In this document: piece by piece, positions 1 to 10,116 of the stretch
Layout: each line of letters starts with the position of its first letter
How positions within the stretch are numbered: position 1 is the stretch's first letter
Assembly: GCF_024713945.1 (NCBI RefSeq)
Contig: NC_134684.1
Location: 536,001 to 600,000 of the forward strand
From: Dermatophagoides farinae
Taxonomy: Eukaryota; Arthropoda; Arachnida; Sarcoptiformes; Pyroglyphidae
DNA: 64,000 nucleotides
Direction of reading: 5' to 3'
Translations under genes and position numbers: made by a program
Notes under the pieces: generated by a model
What the model saw: only the letters and a program-made list of their open reading frames with translations
Database searches by the model: none
What the model was told of the DNA's origin: nothing

Positions 1-243
1 ACGAATTTCATTCACACGTTCAGATTTTCTCCATTTCAATGTTTTTACGATCGCATCATAAGCTTTATCTTCATTATGATGATATTCTTCAATATAACGT
101 TCTATTTGCCATGAATCCGTACGAATTCTTTCGATATCATTCGGATGATATAACGTTTCATTTTCGCCAAATTCTCGTTCCAAACGTTCACGAATTCTTT
201 CGATCATAATCGATAAATCGATGGAATTTGATCCGGAAGGCAT
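1..243 (-). CDS. MOSPD2-like CRAL-TRIO domain protein, 5' part only
   Basis: This is the first 81 codons of a minus-strand gene that continues beyond the left edge. The ATG lies at 243-241 and the frame is open to base 1. The segment matches the N-terminal helical part of a CRAL-TRIO domain, with a YHPNDIERI block, an acidic/aromatic SWQIERYIEEY helix and a KTLKWRK..RVNEI block. These align from memory with the same positions of animal MOSPD2 (motile sperm domain-containing 2), including the WRK..VN ending. MOSPD2 is an ER-anchored contact-site protein with an N-terminal CRAL-TRIO domain, an FFAT-binding MSP domain and a C-terminal membrane anchor; only the first part can be seen here. Another CRAL-TRIO protein is possible because the diagnostic MSP domain is outside the window. 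It is head-to-head with the tetraspanin gene starting at 1255. Confidence 0.72.
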   Translation of the reverse strand, partial: MPSGSNSIDLSIMIERIRERLEREFGENETLYHPNDIERIRTDSWQIERYIEEYHHNEDKAYDAIVKTLKWRKSERVNEIR

Positions 244-827
244 CTTTGGTAGGAAGCTTTTGGTCAGAATACAAAAAATTGATATCAATCAAATCAAATT
301 AAAAAAAGATAATCCAAGCCACCGAATTATATATACTGCTGCTGCTGCTGTTGTTGTTAATTGATTATTTGTTGGTACACAAGGATCCAACGAAGAAAAA
401 ATAAACGAATACACAAGTGAATGAATTTTTTTCTTAGAATCCAACCAAATTATATATACTCCAAAAATATTTGGTTCACAGGTACTCAAGGATCCAAAAA
501 AAATAAACGAATTTCTCTTGTCATCATAATCATCATAATGTTTTAATCAATCAATCAAGTACAATAATTATTGATTGATGATTGATTAATGTGATGAAAT
601 GAAATAAAAGAAAGTTTTTTGTTGTTCAAACAAATAAAAAGAAAAATCTCAATCGATTAGTAGTGATTGATCACATACACATACACACAAGTGTTTAATC
701 AGGATATTTAAACATTGGATGATGATAATAATCAGTAGAAAAAACCCTGTCATCAAAAAAAATCTTGTTTAAATTTCAATTTTTATAAAAAAAAAACTCC
801 TGATTGTTTTGTGTATGTGTGTAAGTG

Positions 828-869
<42 letters not shown>

Positions 870-1254
870 AGTAAGCAAATTTATTCCCCCTTGTCAATGG
901 TTAATAATAATTGACAAACAAGAAAACTTGATGATTTTTATTTTTTGATTATAAAAAAAAAATCAAATGATTATATGATTCGATTATTGGTTATCAATTC
1001 ACGTGAAAAATTTCAACAACTTATTACTTATTTGTGATAGACAAAAATTTTCTGATTTCAAAAATCATTCGTTTGGCCGATGTTAATTAATTGTTCCGGA
1101 ATTCAGAAAAAAAAAGAAAATTCGAAAATGATTTTCCATAGAAATTCAATTGTCGTTCATAACAATGGATAATGGATCTCTACTAATATATAATGAATGT
1201 TTGTATTTTGAAAAATCAATTGAAGAATCGTAAAAACTTTTTTTTTTCATTTCA
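244..1254. other. Intergenic spacer between divergent genes
   Basis: This spacer lies between the start codons of the MOSPD2-like gene and the first tetraspanin gene, so it should hold both promoters. I see no convincing TATA or initiator pair. It contains short GCT/GTT repeats near 340-358, a long TG microsatellite and several A-runs, and no supportable coding sequence. Confidence 0.5.
829..866. repeat. (TG)19 microsatellite
   Basis: Uninterrupted TG dinucleotide repeat of about 38 bases. It is one of the longest pure dinucleotide tracts in the window and sits in the spacer upstream of the first tetraspanin gene. Confidence 0.95.
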
Positions 1255-2599
1255 ATGAAAAATTACTATAATACTACAAGTATACAAAAACAGCAACAAA
1301 ACGATCGGCCTAGTTTAAGGCTTAATGTTAATGTTGATTCATCATTGAATCGACGATCCAAATCATCATCATCATCACCATTAACGGCAACAAGATCAAA
1401 TTATTCACCATTTTTTAGTCTAAATTATAATGCTGAAAGATTATTTCCTTTGAGAAAAAAGATTTATATTGGAAAAATAAAACATATCCACAACAGAACT
1501 AGTGATGATGACGATTATTATGATGATGATGATGATTATCCTGAACATTTCAAATGGATTGATTATGGTAATATGAAACCAAAACAGATTGAAGCAATTA
1601 AATCGTTTTGTTGTAATCAATCAATTCTGTTTGTAAGTTGTTTATTCTCTAAAATATATTAATGGCCATTTGATTTTTTTTTCTATTCAATTACAGATTT
1701 TAGCATTAATTATTTACGCATTATGGCATTCAGTATTCTATAAAAATCTCAATGATTTAGATCGACAAACAATTGAATTTTGGTTTACGGATTTTAATGA
1801 AATTCAAACAAAAAATTTGATTGAACAATTTAAACATCAACGGCGTCTTTCTAATGATAAAATTGAATTGTTTGATTCATGGATCATAATGATCGTACTG
1901 TTTAGTAGTATGATTTTCATATTCGGAATGGTTGCAATGTGCTATCGGAGCCATAATAATACCAGAGCGATGAAAATCTATCGATGGATTGTTATACCAA
2001 TGTTGATTATAATAATCATTGCATTACTTGTATTCACAATGTTTCTATTTAAATTTTGGATTCGTTTTGCTAATGGATCTTCCATAAGATTCATTTATGA
2101 TCATTATAATGATCATGATAATCATCGATGGCTAATGATTTATGTTCATCATACAAATCAATGGCTCAATTGTTGTGATTGGTTTTATCTGTTACATCAA
2201 CAAGTTTCTCACAACAACAACAACAACAGCAACAACATACAACATGGACATTCAATGAATGATACAATTCCATTATCATGTTGTAAAGAACTGAATCATT
2301 ATGATCATTCATGGAATTCATTGAAATATTTTTTTCCACAACAACAACAACGACAACAACAACAACGACAGCAACAGAATAATATAACGAATAATTCATC
2401 ATCCATTGAAAATAATAATAACAATGATGATGATAATGATCAAAATCTTTGGTGTTCGGCGGCAAAAATTCTACCATCATTTGAAAGACAATGTGCACTA
2501 TCACCAATGATTGTTATAATGATTATTTTACTTGTTGTAACACAATCGATACTTATTATCGATATAAGTCGATTGGTTTCCATCAGTATTGATCTATAA
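1255..2599 (+). CDS. Divergent tetraspanin with long N-terminus (tetraspanin 1)
   Basis: Two exons, 1255-1632 and 1697-2599, are joined across a 64-bp GTAAGT..CAG intron in phase 0, giving 426 residues. The layout is that of a tetraspanin: membrane segments near residues 119-140, 187-208, 221-246 and 397-418, a small loop after the first, and a large extracellular loop before the last. The large loop carries a CC pair at 285-286 and an IPLSCC motif at 317-322, the family's disulfide signature. The usual CCG is CCD here. The N-terminal cytosolic part is about 115 residues (families usually have under 20) and contains a Ser run and Asp/Tyr-rich stretches. The large loop is expanded by poly-Asn and poly-Gln. 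The peripherin/ROM1 branch is the closest general resemblance, but this is weak. It converges with tetraspanin 2, with stop codons 50 bp apart. Confidence 0.72.
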
Positions 2600-2649
2600 A
2601 TGGAGAAAAACACATCCATTTATTGTATGTTTTTGATTAATTAATTAAT

Positions 2650-3578
2650 TCAAATATATCGTCGACAATAAACACGAAACACTAGATTAACAATAAATAA
2701 TTGAAGTATTACGTTCATTGATAACCATGTCCAAAAAACATTGGTTAATACGTGGTAATAAATTGAACTAATGCATGGTTTTTTCAAATTTAATCTTTTC
2801 TTTTTCAATCTCTTTTTTCCAGATCCATCTGCACCTGCATCATCTTTGATATGACATTTTACAATTTTATTCATTTTCCATTTTTCAATTTTCGATTCCG
2901 TCAATGATTCACAACAAGTCAATGGAATATTATTCCTATTAAATTGTTTTTCTGGATTATTCGAACCACAACAATTTAATAGATTTTGTGCCATTTGTAG
3001 CCAATATGATGAAAGGCCATCATTGAAATTATGGCCAATAATTACATAACGTAATGATGTTATGAATCGCCGTTGAAGATAGATTTGTTCACTCATTATT
3101 GGATCAAGTAGATAAATGGTGATCACCATAGAGAATATTGACGAAAATTGATGCAATAATTCCATTGTTTGTCGTCTATAATAAGCAAACAGACCAACAA
3201 CACCTACAATGATGTAGAATGATGACAGCATTATAATTCGATTGAAAAGTCGATCAATATAAAAATCAGGCTTTTCATTACGCGCTACAATCTTCATAGC
3301 CCGATGTGGATCATTCATTAAGATTTCAAATATTTGTCTTGTTCGCAATTTCATCGCCAATCTAATGATGACAGTTACCAAAAGTAACAACATGTTGATA
3401 CCCTAAAATGAGAAATTCAAACAAACAGGAACAAAAATTGATGAAAAGCAATTTGAAACCACTGCATAGTGCTAACCATCCACATTATATTGATGACAAT
3501 TATATTTTGTCGTTGAAAAATTTTATTCTGTATGATGCGCCATATTCTTTTTATATTGAATCGTAATTTCATTGTCAT
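2650..3578 (-). CDS. Divergent tetraspanin (tetraspanin 2)
   Basis: Exon 1 is 3578-3477 and exon 2 is 3402-2650. The intron has GTTAGC and TTTTAG ends, and the join is phase 0, giving 284 residues. Splicing creates the first membrane segment from IINIMWM-type residues of exon 1 and GINMLLLLV of exon 2; without exon 1 that segment is truncated. Further hydrophobic segments follow near 90-110, 122-135 (weak) and at the C-terminus. The large loop has the tetraspanin CCG motif followed by IPLTCC. A Lys-rich stretch (GKKRLKKKRLNLKK) sits late in the loop, which is unusual for an extracellular segment. The start is one of two close ATGs (3578 or 3572); further upstream only a TTG is in frame. Tetraspanins organise membrane microdomains with partner receptors; the partner here cannot be inferred. 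Confidence 0.7.
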
Positions 3579-4956
3579 TTGTGAGAAGAAAAAATTTGGT
3601 TCATTCAATTTTTACAATTTATACAACACGTATTCAAAATATTACGAATTTCGAATTTTTTTTCATTCTTTCTTCATTGTTATGTTAAATCTGTTTTTTT
3701 TCATCCATGGTTAATGACGTAATGATTGGCTCTTTGTGATGACAAATCATTTTTTCCTTTCCGCATACATTACCTGTTGTTGTTATCACAGATCTCTTGG
3801 TATATAAAGTTCCGTTTTAATGCGTAAAAAATTTGTCAAATAGAAACATTTATTATATTATTATTATTATTATTATCGTAACGCCTATAATCTCAAATTT
3901 TGTAAACCTGGAAACAATCATGTTTTCATCACAAATCCATTATTCCATTTGATGATTCAGAGAAAATAATAAACGCCCGACAACCAAAACCATTTTATTG
4001 TTTTGTTTCATATAGAAATTGTCATAGATACTACTAATTCATATCATTTGAAAACTTTGAAAAAAAAACTGTTGCTTCTAGCCAATGAAGAGAAGGGGGT
4101 GATCTCTACGACAAAAACAATTGCAAATTTGCAAAAAAAAACGTTGATTTCTCATCAAAATAATCGGAATCAGTAATTGAAAAACAATTGAAAAATGCAT
4201 AAATTTCTTTTATAATAAATGTTTGATTGATTGATTGAATGGCTGGTTCGTTTTTTCATATTTCGTCATTGTCAAAATCAAACAACAAGTACATTTTGGT
4301 TATGGTGGTTACTCTTGATATGAGAAATAAAGAAAAAAAAATGATGATGATGACGACGATGATGATGATCAATAACCAAGGTTACCAACATACACACACA
4401 CACACACTCGACTAAACAACAACAACGACAACAAAAATATCTGAGGCATCTTGTATATTTATCACGTATATGATGTGGATGATGATTAGATTTTATTTTC
4501 CACCAACAAACAAACACACACACACACACACCTAAAATCCATTCTACTATATTGCGTTTTTTGATGAAAATCGTGGTTGTTGTTTTGTAATTGTGTGTGT
4601 GTGTGTCTAAGGTTTAACTGATAAATTTTGCTTGTAATACATACATTTTTTTATCATCCATCCATCCATTCTCTACTATTAATATAACTGAAAGTCTAGA
4701 TAAATCATCATCTTTGTGCTGCTGCTGGCTAGTCTATTTTGAACACAACACAGCACAGTGACTTGGTGACTAAAAAAAAAATTGTTTTAATCCTCTTATG
4801 ATAATTGTCAACAACATATAATAAATCAATTGGTATCGGTTTTTTTTCATATCGATCTCATCATCATCAGTATTCATCTGGCAATCAATCATTAAAGTCA
4901 ATCATACGATTCTTTGTCCATCATTAACTAAAATTTTGAATCCAGAATAAATAAAA
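3579..4956. other. Spacer between tetraspanin 2 and tetraspanin 3
   Basis: This spacer is upstream of both flanking genes. It contains a TATATAAAG string at 3801-3809 on the plus strand, without a clear initiator 30 bases later. It also has ATT repeats near 3850-3875, a GATGAT/GACGAT tract near 4337-4371, CA repeats near 4393-4408 and 4513-4531, and a TG repeat near 4592-4606. No coding sequence is supported. Confidence 0.45.
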
Positions 4957-5838
4957 ATGGCCAAAACTTGTGGTGCTAGTGTAATCAAATTGGCATTAAT
5001 CATCATCAATCTAGTGTTTCTGGTATGATGAAACAAACATTTTTTTGCTGAATTTAATATTCCATTATTTTCTTTCTATTAGGTACTAGGTTGTGTGGTA
5101 ATCTATGTTGGTTATAATCTAGTAGATATAAATATTCAAGCACCAGGAGCATTCACATTGGCTGATATAAATTTCAAATCAATATCATGGGTAGTATTAG
5201 CAACTGGTGTCATTATTGTATTAATTGCCGCATTCGGTTTCTTTGGATCATGCTGTGAAAGTTCGGCAATGTTGAATTTGGTAAATAATTCAAATTGATT
5301 GATTTCAATCGATATATTTTCATTTTTTTTATCACTTTTACCATTTAGTATGGATTTTTATTAATCGCTTTGATTGCTGCCCAAATCTATGTTGTCGTTC
5401 GTTCGATAAAATCCAATGATAACGTTAGTGTACAAGATAAGATAATATTTTTTCGATATCAATCTCTTCATGCATTATTTATTTTATTTATAGATTGAAG
5501 AAAAAATCAGAACTGGAATCCTTGATGCTATTAATAAGATGAATAACAACACCAAAACAAAGTTGGTTCTTCAAGAAATTCAGTCAAAATTAAAATGCTG
5601 TGGTTGGAATGGTGTAAGTGATTATAAGAAAGAAATATTGGCCAGTTGTTGTGATCAATGGAAAGATGGAGATGATCCTGGTAAATTGTGTGATGGTAGT
5701 TCTTATGAAGATGGGTGTAAATCGAAATTCGAATTTTTGACCAAATATCTTGGAAGCTCTACGGCAATAGGTATCGTGGCCATTCTTATACAATTGGTGT
5801 TGATATTTGCTGCCTGTTGTTTGGCACGAGATTTTTAA
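4957..5838 (+). CDS. Tetraspanin, CD63/CD9-type (tetraspanin 3)
   Basis: Four exons, 4957-5022, 5083-5280, 5349-5423 and 5494-5838, are all joined in phase 0 with short introns (60-70 bp). They encode 227 residues, the usual length of the family. It begins MAKTCGASVIKL, a short cytosolic tail before membrane segment 1, which exon 1 and exon 2 share. Segment 2 (SWVVLATGVIIVLIAAFGFFG) is followed by the conserved small-loop CC, and segment 3 (YGFLLIALIAAQIYVVV) forms exon 3. The large loop in exon 4 carries CCGWNG, ASCC and two further cysteines, then segment 4 and a short tail (CCLARDF). The Pro normally before the second CC is absent. This is a complete, ordinary tetraspanin scaffold of plasma or endosomal membranes. 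Confidence 0.9.
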
Positions 5839-7560
5839 TGGACTATTTGATTATTTGATCATCGATGAACATCAAATCCAATATAACCCTTTCGTTTGTC
5901 TTTTTTTCTCATCAATAATTTTGTTAAGAATAATAATTCATCAACCATTGCTACTTGATTTTGTTTTCTTTGATTTACATTAAATCATCATTAATTTGAT
6001 ATATCAGATTGTTTTTAAATACGAATGACAAAAGATTCGCTTTAATTATTTTTTATGACAACTCTTTGTTGGAATTGTCAAAAATTGGTTGTAATTTCTG
6101 TCAATAGACGGCGGCACTTATTTCGAAAAATTCAAAATGAAAATAGTCGATCAATCAATTTTTTTTTGTGTTTTTTAGATTCAATTTAGATTTAATAAAA
6201 TAATATAATTTTTCATACTATAATCCCCCGGATAGTCCAATTCAACATCATCGTATATTGAAAAGAGGCTTACAATTATTGAGAATATCAACTGGTGGCC
6301 ATCATCATCTATTGGAGCAAAAGAAAAAAAAAACATTTACAATTGGCCATCATAAAAATATGATGATATAGCATCATCATCATTATTTGAAATATATAAT
6401 GAATAATGATACAGCATTGAAAATGCACAAGAAAAAAAAAATAGCAATGAAAAACTTTCAAACGTTTCAATTCAATTGTAAATAAATACCCAAAAATATT
6501 GCGATAAGTATCTTTTTTCAATATTCGATGTATTCACAATTGATGATGACCATGATTAACATGAAGAATACATTGAATTCATTCATAATGGATGCTATTT
6601 TTAATCAATAATCAATCAATATAATTTAATTACCATACGCTTTTCGCACATGGTTGATATAACAGCAGCTGTTTGATGGTGGATCATGTCAATTTTAATC
6701 AGCACAATGATTTCTATTTAATGATGACAGCTACTACGTTTCCTTATCTACATGTAATAAAATTTACATTCATTTTTTCATTTGGCAATTCATTATCTTA
6801 CCTGTTGCAGGGGTACAACCTTTCCAGAAACAAAAACGAAATAAAACAAGCTTCAAAAAAAAGAACAAATCAAATCGGATGGATGATTTTTGAGCATTTC
6901 AAGGCCAGTGAACGAATAAAAAATGTCTTTTTTAAAAAAAACGCAAAAACTTTACACGGAAATAATGAAACAATGTAAACGAAACGAAAGAAAATTGCTA
7001 TTCGAATTTGAATGTGATGCAATTTTTGTTCAACAAACAACAAACAAACATCATCCAAATATAAAATGATGATGATATATTGGCTATATTCAAATAATAC
7101 AATTCAAATGTCACGACAATAGACAAAATGAAAAAAATTTGAAAACAATCAAAAAAAAAAAAAAAAAACAAAACAAAACAGAACAGAACAAACCAGTTCA
7201 TTGTCGAATTTTTCAATCATTTCAAGAATAAAACAACAACAACAATGATGGAAAGTATCAATATTTATTGAAGAAGAAATAGTGATGATGATGATGACGA
7301 TAATGGTAATAATAATCGATCCATTTGAATGTCTATTGTTCCTTTGTAAGAAATTTTCGTATTATTTACATTCAAAATGAATATTAAAAAAAATATATCA
7401 GGAAGGACAATTTGATTTGATCATCAATCAGTTTAAAATGATAAAAAAGTTTTTTTTTATTAAAATTGAAAAAAAACAGTCAATATTTCAAATCATCATC
7501 ATCATTGAGCCAGTAAATAAATCAGAAAAAAAATTCCAATTGATTTGTTTATTTATTCTA
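5839..7560. other. Gene-free spacer, tail-to-tail region
   Basis: This holds the 3' flanks of tetraspanin 3 (plus) and the secreted-protein gene (minus). A reading frame at 6673-6978 has no homology signal and biased composition, so I do not call it. There are poly-A tracts near 7151-7169 and ATG repeats near 7278-7300. Confidence 0.45.
6194..6199 (+). terminator. Candidate polyadenylation signal of tetraspanin 3
   Basis: An AATAAA hexamer lies about 355 bases after the tetraspanin 3 stop codon. Other A-rich hexamers are nearby, so the exact cleavage site is uncertain. Confidence 0.35.
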
Positions 7561-8388
7561 TTATTGATTGTAGCCCATTTGACCCAATGTTGACAATCGG
7601 AATCTTCTTGAATTATTGGGAAATCGTTTAAAATCGGGTGCAAAATTCCTTACTGAATTTGTCGATGGAAATTGATCATGGTCGATACGATTATTTTCGA
7701 TATTATTGAAATCGCTATATTGATGAGCATGATAAATATCATCATTTCGATGTTTATGAAGTTTTCGTGACAAATTCTTTTTATTTTGTCCATTTTTATT
7801 AATAATATCGATCAATTTTGAATCAATCATCTGTTTAGATGGTTGATTATCATCATTACTCAGATTACTATTGATCAAAGCATTTGTAACCGAATCAGCT
7901 GGAACCATTTGATTATCCAACAATACGAATGGTTGACCATTTTTAATACGTGACCATCTTGTCGACATGATACGTTTACGTAAAACATTTGGATCAACTT
8001 GTTGTTGGCCATTATTAGGCATCGATAGTAACCATTTCATTGATGATAATTGAAATCGATTGATTAAATTCGGAATATCTAAAGGTGGTGCTGATTGATT
8101 TGCTGTAGATGATTTTTTATCATAACTACTATGATGATAATTATCCGATTCAACTAGATTATTGTGGAATTCATCCAAATCTGAATATCGTTTTCTTTTC
8201 ATATATCGATTATTATGATTTTCCATTTTTCGATTATGAATAATTCGTAATGGCCGAATAATAACAGCATTATTATGATTATGAAAAATTGATTCATTCG
8301 ATGTTACAAATAAAAACAATGATGGAAATATAAACAAAAATATGAAAATAAAATAAAAACTATTTAAACATCGATGGTCAATAATCAT
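7561..8388 (-). CDS. Secreted basic protein, possible peptide precursor
   Basis: Single-exon frame of 275 residues with an ATG in AAAATGA context. Residues about 9-30 form a strong hydrophobic signal peptide (FYFIFIFLFIFPSLFLF) ending near VTS. The mature part is rich in Asn, Asp, His, Lys and Arg, with no cysteine after the signal region. It has many dibasic or polybasic sites: KRKR near 63-66, RKR near 136-139, RK/KHR near 208-214, KR and SRR near the end. It finishes with FRLSTLGQMGYNQ after SRR. That is the layout of a prohormone processed by furin or prohormone convertases, but no mature peptide ends in the GKR or GRR amidation signal and I recognise no known neuropeptide. Alternatives are a non-processed secreted basic protein or a cuticle or salivary protein. 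A core promoter candidate lies 138 bp upstream. Confidence 0.55.
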   Translation of the reverse strand: MIIDHRCLNSFYFIFIFLFIFPSLFLFVTSNESIFHNHNNAVIIRPLRIIHNRKMENHNNRYMKRKRYSDLDEFHNNLVESDNYHHSSYDKKSSTANQSAPPLDIPNLINRFQLSSMKWLLSMPNNGQQQVDPNVLRKRIMSTRWSRIKNGQPFVLLDNQMVPADSVTNALINSNLSNDDNQPSKQMIDSKLIDIINKNGQNKKNLSRKLHKHRNDDIYHAHQYSDFNNIENNRIDHDQFPSTNSVRNFAPDFKRFPNNSRRFRLSTLGQMGYNQ

Positions 8389-8523
8389 TTTGAATGTTTT
8401 TATTCACTTGATGATGATATTCACATGAATTAGAATCACTCGCGAAAAAAACTTTTGGTGTGTTTTGTATTTGTTGATGATGATGGTAATTGATTCGAGG
8501 AAAATGAACAAAAAAAAAATCAA

Positions 8524-8558
8524 CCTGACGTGATATAAAGCTTTTGTGATAGTATATA
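8524..8558 (-). promoter_or_regulatory. Candidate TATA/initiator promoter of the secreted-protein gene
   Basis: On the minus strand a TATATA box (8558-8553) is followed 32 bases later by GTCAGG, an arthropod-type initiator with its A at 8526. Transcription would run into the ATG at 8388 with a 5' leader of about 138 bases. The spacing is right for a focused core promoter. A second TATA-like string lies between them. Confidence 0.4.
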
Positions 8559-10116
8559 AAAACACAATTGTCGAATAAAAAAGTGTTGTTGCTATTCACA
8601 TTTCTTTCTTTCTATATTTTTTTTCTCAATAATTTGTTTCTATTTTCAAGATTCATCCAAGTTGTCTTTTGCGATGATGATGATAATACTATTTTGGAAT
8701 CATGGCGACATGTATGCATGCATACACACAAAAAAAAACAAGTTTGTCGTTGAAATGAATCAATGGCTTAAAAATTTGTGACGGAGGATACTGATGATGA
8801 TGATATTGATGATACAATGATTTCATCACCACCAACAACACACATAATCACTTGCAAACATCTGAAACACAGACACACACACACACACACACACATTCAC
8901 GGATACTACATCATATTTTTTTCAATTTTGTTTTTTGATGAGAGAGAAAAAGAAGAAAAAAACAACTTGAGATCATTATTCTATTCTATTCCATTCAAAT
9001 ATTCATTCATGCATGCATCACATACGGAAAAAAAATTTGATGAAAATTCTCATGTTAATGTGAATATAGACACTTTGTAGATGATAATGACGATTTATCA
9101 ATACCATAAATCATACCGAAACACGGATCTGTGGGTAGATAAAAAAATCAATATATAGCCAGATTATGATAAAAAAAAAATTTTTTTTTAATCAAACCAA
9201 GTTCAATGCCATTGACCGATTGAACAATATATAACAAACAAATATTATTATGATGATAATTTTTTTTTCGAATTGAAATTGACATTGAAAACAGACTAAT
9301 AATAATAATAATAATGGATATATGCAAGAAACGAACAAAAAAAACTAATTATGTAAGATGATGATGATGGGCTTACGGCTTTTTTTTCTGCTGAATTAGT
9401 GCACAAATCATTGATCTGATCAAAATAATCACAATAACTGACACTGATTACAAATAACTCATTACGAATCGATTTGTAAACTATTTCTACACACACACAA
9501 TGTTTTTTGTTACGATAAAATAATAAAAATGAAATTTGAAATTTAGGCTGATGAATTGAAAAAAAAAGAAAAATTGATCAAAAAAAAAAACAAAACAAAA
9601 ACATTAAACAAATTGCTCGAAGCTCAATAATAAGTGGTATATAGATGAAAAGAAATAAATTATTTTTTTTGTTGTTGTTGTTGTTGCTATTTCACAACTT
9701 TCAATACATGACGAAAGGTGGTGATTGAATCAAATCAAAATCACATAATGTATGTCATATAATAATAATAAAGAGTTATATATCAATGGAAAAAAAATAA
9801 CAGAAATGAAGAGAAATGAATTGAATGAACCGATTGATCCAACCAAACGTTTAATTAATTTAAAGTAAATTAAATTTTATATTTTATTGTTTTATTTCTC
9901 TTATTTTGTTGTTGTTGTTGTTGAAAAACAACACCAAGACACGTCAACTTTATCAAATCTCAAACAGAAGAAAAAAAGGAATTCCGGTCGAGAGAAAAAC
10001 AATTATATATCACAATTTATTTAATTTTTAAAAAAACATTAGTTAAAAGATTTATAATGGAAATTTTGGAACTTTTTTCTTGTTATTACACCAAGGTTGC
10101 ATTTGAGTTTTATTAT
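8559..10116. other. Gene-free spacer rich in simple repeats
   Basis: Upstream of the secreted-protein gene and downstream of the TMEM117 gene. It contains a CA repeat at 8873-8895, an A10/T10 block at 9171-9190, ATA repeats near 9300-9314, and GTT repeats near 9671-9686 and 9907-9924. No coding sequence is supported. Confidence 0.45.
8873..8895. repeat. (AC) microsatellite
   Basis: Pure AC dinucleotide tract in the spacer upstream of the secreted-protein gene. Confidence 0.9.

Noticed and set aside
3606-3608. TTG as the start of tetraspanin 2
   Set aside because: The in-frame ATGs at 3578 and 3572 lie just downstream and give a normal short cytosolic tail.
3801-3809. TATATAAAG as a promoter of tetraspanin 3
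   Set aside because: No initiator-like sequence about 30 bases downstream, and the ATG is over 1.1 kb away.
6673-6978. Open frame of about 100 codons in the spacer after tetraspanin 3
   Set aside because: No motif, composition typical of random AT-rich sequence, no splice context, and it lies between convergent gene ends.
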